6,491 nt of DNA from an uncultured Oscillospiraceae bacterium (GCA_904398675.1 CAJFPI010000156.1:1-6491); one strand, 5' to 3'; shown: positions 1 through 5,724, counted from the first letter of the stretch. Numbers and translations: made by a program. Notes: generated from the letters alone by a model not told the origin.

Positions 1-456
1 GAGTTCCTCAACAAGACCGGCCGCCAGCCCGAGCAGGTCCAGGACTTCTACCCCACCCCGGGGACCCTCTCCACCTGCATGTGGTATACGGGCATCGACC
101 CACGCACCATGGAGCCAGTGTATGTGGCCCGGGATCCCCACGAGAAGGCCCTCCAGCGCTCCCTTCTCCAGTGGAAACGGCCGGAGATGCGCCGCCTGGT
201 CACCGAGGCGCTGTACAGAGCTGGGCGTGAGGATCTCATCGGCTACGGCAGGGACAGTCTTATCCGTCCGCTCCACGGGGAAAAAGAGCGCTCCTCCGGT
301 GCCGGCAAAACAGGCGGGCGCCGCTCGGTTTCAGAAAAAAAGCGGGGCACGGAGCGGAACTCCTCCGCCAGAGACGGCAGAGGCCGGAAGGGCGGCGATG
401 GAAACGGCCGCTCCAATGGCCGAAATAGGGGTGGTAACAGAAAACACCGTTTCTAA
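1..456 (+). CDS. ygiQ: YgiQ-family radical SAM protein, C-terminal part (5' end outside window)
   Basis: Open in frame 1 from the window edge to a TAA at 454-456, giving the last 151 residues. The visible part matches the conserved C-terminal region of YgiQ (UPF0313) proteins: a QVQDFYPTPGTLSTCMWYTG block (residues 12-31), then YVARDPHEKALQRSLLQW and a segment ending in DLIGYGRDSLIRP. The radical SAM core with its iron-sulfur cysteines lies upstream and cannot be seen. The family is widespread in bacteria and its reaction is not settled, so no substrate is assigned. After about residue 95 the protein becomes a low-complexity tail rich in Arg, Lys, Gly and Ser, ending in NRKHRF. E. coli YgiQ also ends in a basic, disordered extension, so a tail as such is normal for the family. 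A terminator follows 13 bases after the stop, so the gene ends its transcription unit. Confidence 0.9.
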   Translation, partial: EFLNKTGRQPEQVQDFYPTPGTLSTCMWYTGIDPRTMEPVYVARDPHEKALQRSLLQWKRPEMRRLVTEALYRAGREDLIGYGRDSLIRPLHGEKERSSGAGKTGGRRSVSEKKRGTERNSSARDGRGRKGGDGNGRSNGRNRGGNRKHRF

Positions 457-469
457 ATGTCAATACAGA

Positions 470-507
470 GGGGCTGCCTGCATGCGCGGGCAGCCCCCTT
501 CTTTTTT
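470..507 (+). terminator. Rho-independent terminator of the ygiQ-family gene
   Basis: A perfect 9-bp stem GGGGCTGCC (470-478) pairs with GGCAGCCCC (489-497) around a 10-base loop. It is followed by a T-rich run, CTTCTTTTTT (498-507). The T-tract lies only on the plus side, so it serves the upstream plus-strand gene and not the convergent small gene. Confidence 0.88.
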
Positions 508-576
508 CAGTTCCTCTGTTTTACCGCCGTCAGGCGGCACCCTTGCAGCGCGGCAGCATGCCTTGTGTCCGCCATT

Positions 577-843
577 CTACAGCAGGGCGGCTACCAGCCA
601 CACAAGGCCGATGACGCCCGCTCCCATTGCCGCATAGCACAGGGCCGACAGGTCCCGCCAGCGCCAGCGCCGCCGGGACGGCGCATAGTCCCGGGCCACA
701 CGGCAGGCCTCGCTGACTACCTGCTCCGGAGTAACGCCCTCCTTTCCAAAGGCGTCGTTACGGACGATAAAAATAGCCTGCTCAAACAGCTCCGGGTCCG
801 GGGAATCCACTACCACGACCCGTCGGGATGTTCCTTTCACCAA
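577..843 (-). CDS. Small protein with a C-terminal membrane anchor, function unknown
   Basis: An 88-residue protein ending in TAG (577-579). The start is taken as TTG at 843, with GTG at 840 as the alternative. A GAGGAG ribosome site (855-860) lies 11 bases before the TTG, and no in-frame ATG is available. The N-terminal half (KGTSRRVVVVDSPDPELFEQ) looks like a short folded cytoplasmic domain. Residues about 57-63 are strongly basic and aromatic (RRRWRWR). Residues about 66-88 form one hydrophobic span reaching the C-terminus. The positive charges before the span suggest a tail anchor with the N-terminus in the cytoplasm. I recognise no named family. Balanced codon use, a good ribosome site and a plausible domain-plus-anchor layout argue that it is real. 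It lies 151 bases downstream of spoIIE on the same strand with no obvious terminator between, so co-transcription or a role linked to sporulation is possible. Confidence 0.72.
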   Translation of the reverse strand: MVKGTSRRVVVVDSPDPELFEQAIFIVRNDAFGKEGVTPEQVVSEACRVARDYAPSRRRWRWRDLSALCYAAMGAGVIGLVWLVAALL

Positions 844-878
844 AGGGCGTCACTCTCCTCTTGTAAGATTCTATTCCC

Positions 879-906
879 AGTATGTCCCAAATCGCACGCC
901 CTATAC
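879..906 (-). promoter_or_regulatory. Candidate forespore-type (sigma-G/sigma-F) promoter for the small membrane protein
   Basis: Read on the minus strand there is GTATA (902-906), a 17-base spacer, and CATACTG starting at 884. This fits the B. subtilis sigma-G consensus (GHATR and CATNHTA) except for the last base. The overlapping GGACATACT (879-887) fits the sigma-F -10 form GGNNANAMT, with a spacer of 14, slightly short. Transcription would start near 872, ahead of the ribosome site at 855-860. A TAGAAT at 868-873 could be a sigma-A -10, but it has no good -35. Both consensus motifs are short and degenerate, so this is tentative. Confidence 0.35.
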
Positions 907-994
907 ACTGCCCACTTTCTTTTTCCCCCTTGTGAACGCGGCGCAAATGCATGCGTCTGCGCGGCCTGCAGGTGTAAAAGCCCCATTGGCCGGC

Positions 995-2590
995 TCAGAC
1001 CTCCCGGTCTCCGCCGGCCAGGTGCAGGCACAGGGCGCTGCAGTCATCCCGCAGGCCGCCGTGGTTTCGGCTCTCCGCCAGGATCAGGGACACCAGCCGC
1101 TGGGGCTCCGCCCCCTGCCAGCCAGCCAGCAGGTTCTGCAGCCAGTCGTCATCCCCCGCGTCCACAACGCCGTCGCTGAGCAGGACCAGAAAGGCGTCCT
1201 GCTCCAGCGGGAACCGGATCGGCGCAGGAACGGTCTGGATATCCTGCAGCCCCGCAGGGAGGGCGGTGCCGGAGACCTTCCGCACTGTGCCGTGGCGCTT
1301 GATGTAGGTGGGGGCGGCGCCGTATTTGTAGAGGGAGACCTGCCGGTTCTTCCGATCCAGCAGGGCCAGGTCGATGGTGGTAAAGGCCCCCGTGTCGTCG
1401 CTGCGGAGGCTGAGGGCGGCGTTGATGGTCCGAAGGGCCGCCTCCGCCTCCACCCCCGCCTTGAGAAACTGCTCCAAAAGCCGGGCTGCGTTGGCCGACT
1501 CCCGCCGGGCCTCCTCGCCGCTGCCCATGCCGTCGCAGATGAGGAGGCAGAGGATGCCTGCGTCGGTTTCAAAGTGGGCGATGGTGTCGCCGCAGGTGCT
1601 CTCCCCCTCCCTGGGCCGCCAGGCGCCCCCTACCTGGCAGGGACACTGCCCCCCGCAGGCGGGTACAGCCGCCTCGGTGATCTGAGCCGTCTGGTTTAAA
1701 AACTCCGAGAGCTGGGCGTACTGTCCACGGACCCGCTGCCGCTCCGCGTCCAGGCGGCGGCTGTACTGGCGGCGCAGCAGCAGAGCCGTCACCTCCCGGT
1801 TCACCGCCCCCAGAAACTGAGGCAGCTGGACGCAGCGCTGCCGGAAGTGCTCCGGATAGTCCTCCGGCAGAGATTTTCCCCGGCGCATCATGGCGGGGGT
1901 GGCGTCGTTCAGGGCATTGAAGGTGTCGATATAGGACTTGTCCCAGCACTGGCGGCACTGCTGACAGGACCGGCAGATCTGCTCCGCCGCCCGGTCAAAG
2001 ACCACCGCGGGGTTCTCGTCGTTGTGCCGGGGCTGGGTGCGGCCAAAGCTGTTGTAGAGATCCCGGAAGGCCGCCGCCGACAGCTCCAGCCGCCGCCGCA
2101 GGGCGGCGATCCCCCCTTCACTCTGCTCCCTATGCTCCCCCAGCTGCAGCGCCAGGTAGTGGCTGACGATGCCTATGAGGATGAGATAGGTGAGATACCC
2201 GGCCACGCTGGCGGCAGACAGCCCCTCCTGCAGCAGGTATGCCAGCTCCACCGCGGCGGTCATAGCCATGGCCGCCACAGGGCGGAACAGCTCCCTTTCC
2301 ATGTACTTGGTATCCCGGAAGGCGGAAAACACCGCATAGATCAGCACCAGGATGCCGCAGTGCCGCAGCCCGGCCGTAAAGTCCATCAGCAGCACCGCCC
2401 CGGCCGCCGAGCCGCACAGCACTGCCAGCATGGCCGTCCTGCCGCGGACTGCGCCTAGGAGCGCAATGGCCAGCGGCGCCCGTCCATCCAGCAGCAGGAG
2501 CGTGGCAAGAAACCCTCCCGCTGCGTGCAGTCCCAGCTCCAGGAGCTGGGACTCCTTCCTCTTCCCTAACAGCAGCGCCCGGAATCTCAT
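995..2590 (-). CDS. spoIIE: SpoIIE-family membrane-anchored PP2C serine phosphatase
   Basis: A 531-residue protein. In B. subtilis, SpoIIE dephosphorylates the anti-anti-sigma factor SpoIIAA, which frees sigma-F in the forespore, and also helps form the polar septum. Here residues about 20-150 hold four or five hydrophobic spans. A linker follows with a cysteine cluster CRSCQQCRQCW (206-216), the CxxC...CW pattern I know from SpoIIE proteins, and a second cluster CGGQCPC (312-318). The PP2C domain runs from about 320: CGD (333-335), ICDGMGSGEEARRES (351-365), SDDTGAFTTIDLALLD (397-412), LLSDGVVDAG (470-479) and RDDCSAL (514-520). The metal-binding aspartates expected in D-G-M-G, S-D-G and D-D motifs are present, so it should be active. 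The open frame extends upstream to 2770, but ATG at 2588-2590 is chosen because AGGGGG (2600-2605) sits 9 bases before it and the extension looks non-coding. It is clearly shorter than the roughly 800 residues of typical SpoIIE, mainly in the membrane part. A paralogue rather than the main SpoIIE is possible. Confidence 0.9.
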   Translation of the reverse strand: MRFRALLLGKRKESQLLELGLHAAGGFLATLLLLDGRAPLAIALLGAVRGRTAMLAVLCGSAAGAVLLMDFTAGLRHCGILVLIYAVFSAFRDTKYMERELFRPVAAMAMTAAVELAYLLQEGLSAASVAGYLTYLILIGIVSHYLALQLGEHREQSEGGIAALRRRLELSAAAFRDLYNSFGRTQPRHNDENPAVVFDRAAEQICRSCQQCRQCWDKSYIDTFNALNDATPAMMRRGKSLPEDYPEHFRQRCVQLPQFLGAVNREVTALLLRRQYSRRLDAERQRVRGQYAQLSEFLNQTAQITEAAVPACGGQCPCQVGGAWRPREGESTCGDTIAHFETDAGILCLLICDGMGSGEEARRESANAARLLEQFLKAGVEAEAALRTINAALSLRSDDTGAFTTIDLALLDRKNRQVSLYKYGAAPTYIKRHGTVRKVSGTALPAGLQDIQTVPAPIRFPLEQDAFLVLLSDGVVDAGDDDWLQNLLAGWQGAEPQRLVSLILAESRNHGGLRDDCSALCLHLAGGDREV

Positions 2591-2626
2591 GCAGCTTGTC
2601 CCCCTTGTTTTTATTCGGATACCGCC

Positions 2627-2660
2627 ATTGTACAAAGGGAAATCTGAAGTTCCTGTCGGG
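2627..2660 (-). promoter_or_regulatory. Candidate spoIIE promoter with wide spacing and an 0A-like box
   Basis: On the minus strand, CCGACA (2654-2659, four of six against TTGACA) is followed after 21 bases by TACAAT (2627-2632, five of six against TATAAT). Transcription would begin near 2620, about 30 bases before the ATG. B. subtilis spoIIE and spoIIG promoters activated by Spo0A have the same abnormally wide 21-22 base spacing. The -35 region overlaps TGTCGGG (2654-2660, plus strand), which matches five of seven bases of the Spo0A box TGTCGAA. No sigma-A promoter with normal 17-base spacing fits this -10. Suggestive, not proven. Confidence 0.4.
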
Positions 2661-2723
2661 AAAAGAGAGGGTCTTTTGCTTTTTCCTGATCCCCCGGCAG
2701 TTTCTGAACGCAGCGCGGAGAAG

Positions 2724-2754
2724 AAGGCCGCCGGACAATATGTCCGGCGGCCTT
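2724..2754 (-). terminator. Strong hairpin terminator after the YitT-family gene
   Basis: A perfect 14-bp inverted repeat (AAGGCCGCCGGACA at 2724-2737 and its complement at 2741-2754) surrounds a 3-base centre. Read on the minus strand it is followed by a pyrimidine run CTTCTTCTCC (about 2728-2715, starting inside the stem), a weak but acceptable U-rich tail. No T-tract follows on the plus side. It lies 52 bases after the YitT stop and before the spoIIE promoter, so the two genes are probably separate units. Confidence 0.72.
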
Positions 2755-2805
2755 CCGGGGGGCGTGTCATGCAGCCCCGTCCATGGGTCTTTCTATTGTT
2801 TTCTA

Positions 2806-3519
2806 TTATGATGACGGCCCCGCCGTGTCCTCCGCCCTTTTTTGGGGGGACGTTTTCTGGGGGAAGTCCCCACCCTCCTCCCCGCCCTCGGCAAGGCCCA
2901 GATTCTGGATCTTATCGATGACAAGGGACGAAATCGTCACGGTAATCAGGGAAAAGACGATCCGCCGGGCGGGAATATAGCTCAGGGACAGGGCCAGAAC
3001 CGTCAGGTCCGTGAAGAGATAGGAGCGGCTCAGCCGCCAGCCGGTGACGCGGGAGATGGTGAGAGCCAGGGCGTCGTCGCCGCCGCTGGACCCCCCCTGC
3101 CGCACGATGATCCCCACGCCAACGCCTACAAACAGCCCCCCCAGCACCGCCGCTAAAAAGGGGTGGGCGGTGAGATCCGGCAGCATGTGGGGAAACTGGT
3201 CCCAGATCTGATAGAACAGGCTGACGCTCAGCGTGGACAGGACCGAGGTCCGGATAAACCGCCACCCCAGGAAACGGAACGCCGCGGCATAACAGGCGAT
3301 GTCCAGCACCTGGGTCAGGATGGATGGCGGAGCACCCAGCCAGTGGTTGAGCAGCAGCATCATGCCGATGACGCCGCCCTCGGTAATGCCCGTCTGCTGG
3401 TGGATGTTGTGGATGCCGAAGGTGCAGACGGCCGCGCCCAGCAGGATCAGCACCACGTTTTTCCAGCTCAGTCCCTCTGTGATCTTCTGGTACATTCGGC
3501 GTATGGTATTGCGCCACAT
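2806..3519 (-). CDS. YitT-family (DUF161) integral membrane protein
   Basis: A 237-residue polytopic membrane protein. Hydrophobic spans lie at about 21-40, 48-60, 66-86, 92-105, 120-139, 168-184 and 187-203. Family hallmarks are GITEGGVIGMMLLLNHWLG (44-62), typical of the YitT glycine-rich segment after the first span, and VRQGGSSGGDDALAL (139-153), the GGSxGGxD motif. YitT proteins are common in Firmicutes and have no firmly established substrate, so transport is only an inference. Most members are about 280-290 residues with a C-terminal cytoplasmic DUF2179 domain. Here that domain is absent and replaced by a hydrophilic, charged tail from about 205 (EGGEEGGDFPQKTSPQKR). ATG at 3517-3519 is chosen because AGAGGAGG (3528-3535) lies 8 bases upstream; the longer open frame to 3612 would run through the promoter and operator. 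The gene is divergent from the MerR regulator at 3611 and is its probable target. Confidence 0.88.
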   Translation of the reverse strand: MWRNTIRRMYQKITEGLSWKNVVLILLGAAVCTFGIHNIHQQTGITEGGVIGMMLLLNHWLGAPPSILTQVLDIACYAAAFRFLGWRFIRTSVLSTLSVSLFYQIWDQFPHMLPDLTAHPFLAAVLGGLFVGVGVGIIVRQGGSSGGDDALALTISRVTGWRLSRSYLFTDLTVLALSLSYIPARRIVFSLITVTISSLVIDKIQNLGLAEGGEEGGDFPQKTSPQKRAEDTAGPSS

Positions 3520-3534
3520 AAATAAAACCTCCTC

Positions 3535-3564
3535 TTTACACCCTATGATAAACCCTGGTATAAT
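3535..3564 (+). promoter_or_regulatory. Sigma-A promoter of the MerR-family gene
   Basis: TTTACA (3535-3540, five of six) and a perfect TATAAT (3559-3564) are spaced by 18 bases. Transcription would start near 3571, 40 bases before the ATG at 3611. The -10 lies inside the palindrome 3552-3572, predicting autorepression. It faces and fully overlaps the YitT promoter on the other strand, so polymerase can probably occupy only one at a time. Confidence 0.78.
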
Positions 3565-3575
3565 ACCAAGGTCAA
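3545..3575 (-). promoter_or_regulatory. MerR-type promoter of the YitT-family gene (19-bp spacer)
   Basis: On the minus strand TTGACC (3570-3575, five of six) and TATCAT (3545-3550, five of six) are separated by 19 bases (3551-3569). This over-long spacer is the hallmark of promoters that MerR-family proteins activate by untwisting DNA, and the palindrome 3552-3572 occupies it. Transcription would start near 3538, leaving a leader of about 19 bases with the ribosome site at 3528-3535. Confidence 0.75.
3552..3572. promoter_or_regulatory. Palindromic operator for the MerR-family regulator
   Basis: The left arm ACCCTGGTAT (3552-3561) and right arm ATACCAAGGT (3563-3572) are inverted repeats matching at 9 of 10 positions around a single central A (3562). 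The site fills the 19-bp spacer of the YitT promoter and covers the TATAAT of the regulator's own promoter. One bound dimer could therefore activate one direction and block the other. Assigning it to the adjacent regulator is inference from this geometry. Confidence 0.75.
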
Positions 3576-3610
3576 GAGGAAATTTTTCTGTACGCCAGGG
3601 AGGCACAGCC

Positions 3611-4417
3611 ATGAAGGACTCCTATAAAATCCATGAAATCGCCCAGCTGTGCGGCATCGGGGTGGACTCCCTGCGCTACTACGAGCGGCTGGGCATCCTC
3701 ACCCCCAGCCGGGACACCAACGGCTACCGGCTCTATGCCCTGAAGGACATGTACAAGCTGAACGTGATCCGGGACCTGCGGCAGCTGGGGTTCTCCATGT
3801 CCCAAATCAAGGCCTACCTGGACCATCAGAGCGTTGACAATACCCTCTCCATGCTCCGTCAGGAGGAGACGCTGCTGCAGGAGCGCCTTGCGGAGACCCA
3901 GCGGCGGATCCGCCGCCTGCGCCAGCGGGTCAGCGACCTGCATGCGGCCCGGTCCATTGAGGCGGGACACTGCCAGATCCTCTCTCTGCCGGAGCGGCGG
4001 TGCATCCAGGTCAGCCAGCGGATCACCCGGGATGAGGAGATGGACTTCATGATCAAAAAGCTCCACCGGGACCACGAGGACCGCATCCAGGACCTGGGCA
4101 ACCAGGTCTTTGGCGCGGTGTTCTCCATGGAGGACATCGCCCAGGGGGCCACCAACGTATATTCCTCCGTGTTCTTTGTTCTGGAGGACCAGGACGCCCC
4201 CTGGGACTATGTGCTCCCCGCCGGGCCCTACGCCTCCTGCTACTACCGGGGCTCCTACGTCCAGAACGCCCAGCAGCTGCGCCGCCTGCTGCAGTATCTC
4301 AAGGTGCAGGGCAGGACTCCCGCCGGTGACCCCTTCGAGCTGTACGCCATCGACAATATGGACACCATGCAGGAGGAGGAGTTCCTCACGGAGATCCAGA
4401 TCCCCCTGGCTCCGTGA
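3611..4417 (+). CDS. MerR-family transcriptional regulator with GyrI-like effector-binding domain
   Basis: A 268-residue protein, close in size and layout to BmrR of B. subtilis (about 278 residues). Residues 5-73 are the winged helix-turn-helix: YKIHEIAQLCGIGVDSLRYY (5-24), ERLGILTPSRDTNGYRLY (25-42) and the LRQLGFSMSQIKAYL helix. Residues about 76-115 form a long, charged helix suited to the antiparallel dimer coiled coil. Residues about 119-266 resemble the GyrI-like (BmrR C-terminal) ligand domain, with LPAGPYASCYYRGSY (202-216) and the closing ELYAIDNMDTMQEEEFLTEI (243-262), an acid-rich end typical of pockets for cationic or aromatic ligands. The N-terminus lacks metal-site cysteines of the MerR metal sensors, so an organic ligand is more likely. 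ATG 3611 has GGGAGG (3598-3603) 7 bases upstream; the open frame continues to 3299 but would cross the promoter and overlap the divergent gene. It probably controls that YitT-family gene and itself. Confidence 0.92.
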   Translation: MKDSYKIHEIAQLCGIGVDSLRYYERLGILTPSRDTNGYRLYALKDMYKLNVIRDLRQLGFSMSQIKAYLDHQSVDNTLSMLRQEETLLQERLAETQRRIRRLRQRVSDLHAARSIEAGHCQILSLPERRCIQVSQRITRDEEMDFMIKKLHRDHEDRIQDLGNQVFGAVFSMEDIAQGATNVYSSVFFVLEDQDAPWDYVLPAGPYASCYYRGSYVQNAQQLRRLLQYLKVQGRTPAGDPFELYAIDNMDTMQEEEFLTEIQIPLAP

Positions 4418-4461
4418 CGGCCGTCGCGCCCGGCGCCCAGCTCTGCAGAGCCCCGCAGCAG

Positions 4462-4492
4462 AAGGCAGGCGCCTCACCGGCGCCTGCCTTTT
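4462..4492 (+). terminator. Terminator between the convergent MerR and LysR genes
   Basis: A 12-bp perfect stem (AAGGCAGGCGCC at 4462-4473 with GGCGCCTGCCTT at 4479-4490) has a 5-base loop and runs into TTTT (4489-4492). The T run favours the plus strand, ending the MerR transcript 45 bases after its stop. On the minus strand it lies about 30 bases past the LysR stop with only a weak T-rich tail (TTCTGCT), so it may partly serve both genes. Confidence 0.82.
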
Positions 4493-4521
4493 ACAAACGG
4501 GACGGTCCTGCCGTTCCCTGT

Positions 4522-5412
4522 CTATTTCTCCTGCTCCCGGTCCCTTTGGACCGACTCCTTGAGCTGCCGGAGAAACTGCTCCGCAGCAGGCGAAAATATC
4601 TGGTCCTTTTTCCAAACAAGCATCGTTCCTGTCTCCAGCGGTGGGGAAAACGGGATGAAACGCAGCCCCTCATAGGCGCAGTTGAGACGGATCGTGAGAA
4701 AGGCTCCCACCCCCTGCCGGGCCATCATTGCCATATTATATGGCAGATTGCCCCTGACCACAGCGTCCACTTCCCCGGCCAGCGGCCCCATCCAGCGCTC
4801 AAACTGCTGCTGCACAAGCTCCCGCCCGGCCAGCAGGAGCGGTTTTCCCGCCAGGTCCTCCGGCGTAAGGGACGCCTTTGCCGCCAGGGGGCTGTCCTCG
4901 CTGATCAAAACGCCCCACTCCTCCACACCAGGCAGGGAGAGGAATCTGTACTTGCCGATATCCACCGGCTCCAGCAGCAGGCCGAAATCAAGAAGCCCCT
5001 GCTCGAGCCGCTCCTTGATGTTGTCAGAGTGCCCGCTGTAGAGTTGATAGCGCACCTGCGGATGCTCCCTGTGAAAGGCGGCCAGCTGCTCTGCCAGATA
5101 AGACATCCCCTGCAGGTCTCCGCTGCCAATGGCAATCTCACCTGTGAGCTCCCCCTCCTGCCGCTGAAACTCCCGCGCAGTCTTCTCCGCCAGATCCACA
5201 ATCTCCTGGGCCCGCCGACGCAGGAGCATGCCGTCTTCTGTGAGGATCACCCGGTAGCGGCTGCGGTGGAACAGCTGCACGCCCAGCTCCTCCTCCAGCT
5301 GCATCAGCTGCCGGGACAATGTGGGCTGGGTCAAATGCAGCAGTGCTGCCGCTTTTGTAATGTTCTCCTCCCGGGCTACCGCCAGGAAATATTTCAGCAC
5401 TCGCAGTTCCAC
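4522..5412 (-). CDS. LysR-family transcriptional regulator
   Basis: A 296-residue protein of standard LysR length. Residues 1-60 are the DNA-binding winged helix: MELRVLKYFLAVAREENITK (1-20), then AAALLHLTQPTLSRQLMQLE (21-40) as the recognition helix-turn-helix and EELGVQLFHRSRYRVILTEDG (41-61). A linker helix (about 62-88) leads to the periplasmic-binding-protein-like effector domain (about 91-295), beginning GEIAIGSGDLQGM, with DFGLLLEPVD and WGVLISEDSPLA segments typical of the fold. The ligand cannot be predicted. Translation starts at GTG (5410-5412), which gives the canonical LysR N-terminus, with AGGGGG (5422-5427) 9 bases upstream. The stop is TAG at 4522-4524. LysR proteins often control a divergent neighbour, but no convincing gene diverges from it here: the next gene, groEL, runs towards it on the same strand. 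Its target is therefore probably elsewhere, or only itself. Confidence 0.93.
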   Translation of the reverse strand: MELRVLKYFLAVAREENITKAAALLHLTQPTLSRQLMQLEEELGVQLFHRSRYRVILTEDGMLLRRRAQEIVDLAEKTAREFQRQEGELTGEIAIGSGDLQGMSYLAEQLAAFHREHPQVRYQLYSGHSDNIKERLEQGLLDFGLLLEPVDIGKYRFLSLPGVEEWGVLISEDSPLAAKASLTPEDLAGKPLLLAGRELVQQQFERWMGPLAGEVDAVVRGNLPYNMAMMARQGVGAFLTIRLNCAYEGLRFIPFSPPLETGTMLVWKKDQIFSPAAEQFLRQLKESVQRDREQEK

Positions 5413-5451
5413 AGGTCACCGCCCCCTTTTCTTCACTTACTTCGCTTTTTC

Positions 5452-5480
5452 ACTATAGCATCAAAACCCTCTCCGCGCAA
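5452..5480 (-). promoter_or_regulatory. Candidate promoter of the LysR-family gene
   Basis: On the minus strand TGCTATAGT is an extended -10 (TATAGT at 5452-5457, five of six, with the upstream TG). A weak -35 TTGCGC lies 17 bases further upstream (5475-5480). Transcription would start near 5446, about 33 bases before the GTG. The extended -10 compensates for the poor -35. Confidence 0.55.
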
Positions 5481-5512
5481 CAAGCAATGCCTTAAGCTCA
5501 TATTGGCAGCAT

Positions 5513-5527
5513 CAAACAATTGGTTTG
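5513..5527. repeat. Short inverted repeat upstream of the LysR gene, possible LysR site
   Basis: CAAAC (5513-5517) and GTTTG (5523-5527) form a perfect 5-bp inverted repeat with a 5-base centre. The centre of the repeat is about 74 bases before the predicted LysR start point, roughly where LysR proteins place their main recognition site on target promoters. The repeat is short and could be chance in this AT-rich stretch. Confidence 0.3.
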
Positions 5528-5675
5528 CATTTCTATATCCACTGCGGAAAAAGCGGCAGGATCTTCCTTCCAAAAATCCGCAGGTAGCCGCCCGGCCTCC
5601 AACGGCGCCTTTGCTCTCCGCCGCATGCAGGCCGCACCCGTTTCCCGGAAAGCCGCGGCAAATCACCCCATAGGG

Positions 5676-5708
5676 AAAACCCCGCAGTCTCTCGACTGCG
5701 GGGTTTTT
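5676..5708 (-). terminator. Terminator of groEL
   Basis: A perfect 10-bp stem, CCCCGCAGTC (5680-5689) with GACTGCGGGG (5694-5703), has a 4-base loop and is flanked by AAAA (5676-5679) and TTTTT (5704-5708). On the minus strand it gives a stem followed by TTTT, 17 bases past the groEL stop. The T-tract on the other side would make it work in both directions, but no plus-strand gene lies just upstream. Confidence 0.92.
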
Positions 5709-5724
5709 ACAGCGCTGCTTTCGA

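Larger units (their letters stand above)
5413..5724. other. Intergenic region between groEL and the LysR gene
   Basis: These 312 bases hold no gene I can support. The part near the LysR start (about 5430-5550) is more AT-rich than the surroundings, as expected of a control region, and holds the LysR promoter and an inverted repeat. The far end (5676-5708) holds the groEL terminator. Between about 5555 and 5675 I see nothing distinctive. The open frame on the minus strand from 5666 to 5433 overlaps the promoter and lacks a recognisable domain, so it is not called. Confidence 0.6.

Noticed and set aside
524..537. Hairpin CCGCC-GTCA-GGCGG as a terminator of the small minus-strand gene
   Set aside because: The stem is only 5 bp and no T-tract follows on the minus strand (TAAAACAG).
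940..978. GC-rich partial palindrome around ATGCATGCG as a spoIIE terminator
   Set aside because: The pairing is interrupted and no T-tract follows in the direction of spoIIE transcription.
932..1699. Long open frame on the plus strand within spoIIE, and similar long frames opposite the MerR and LysR genes
   Set aside because: Antisense shadows produced by GC-rich codon bias; they lack family motifs and overlap well-supported genes.
2591..2770. 60-residue N-terminal extension of SpoIIE
   Set aside because: It would translate through the candidate promoter, has no good ribosome site, and is arginine/proline-rich with no similarity to SpoIIE; the ATG at 2590 has a proper site.
3520..3612. 31-residue N-terminal extension of the YitT-family protein
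   Set aside because: It would read through the divergent promoters and operator; the ATG at 3519 follows a near-perfect Shine-Dalgarno sequence.
5433..5666. A 77-residue open frame on the minus strand between groEL and the LysR gene
   Set aside because: It covers the predicted LysR promoter, has no clear ribosome site or recognisable domain, and its composition looks like translated non-coding DNA.
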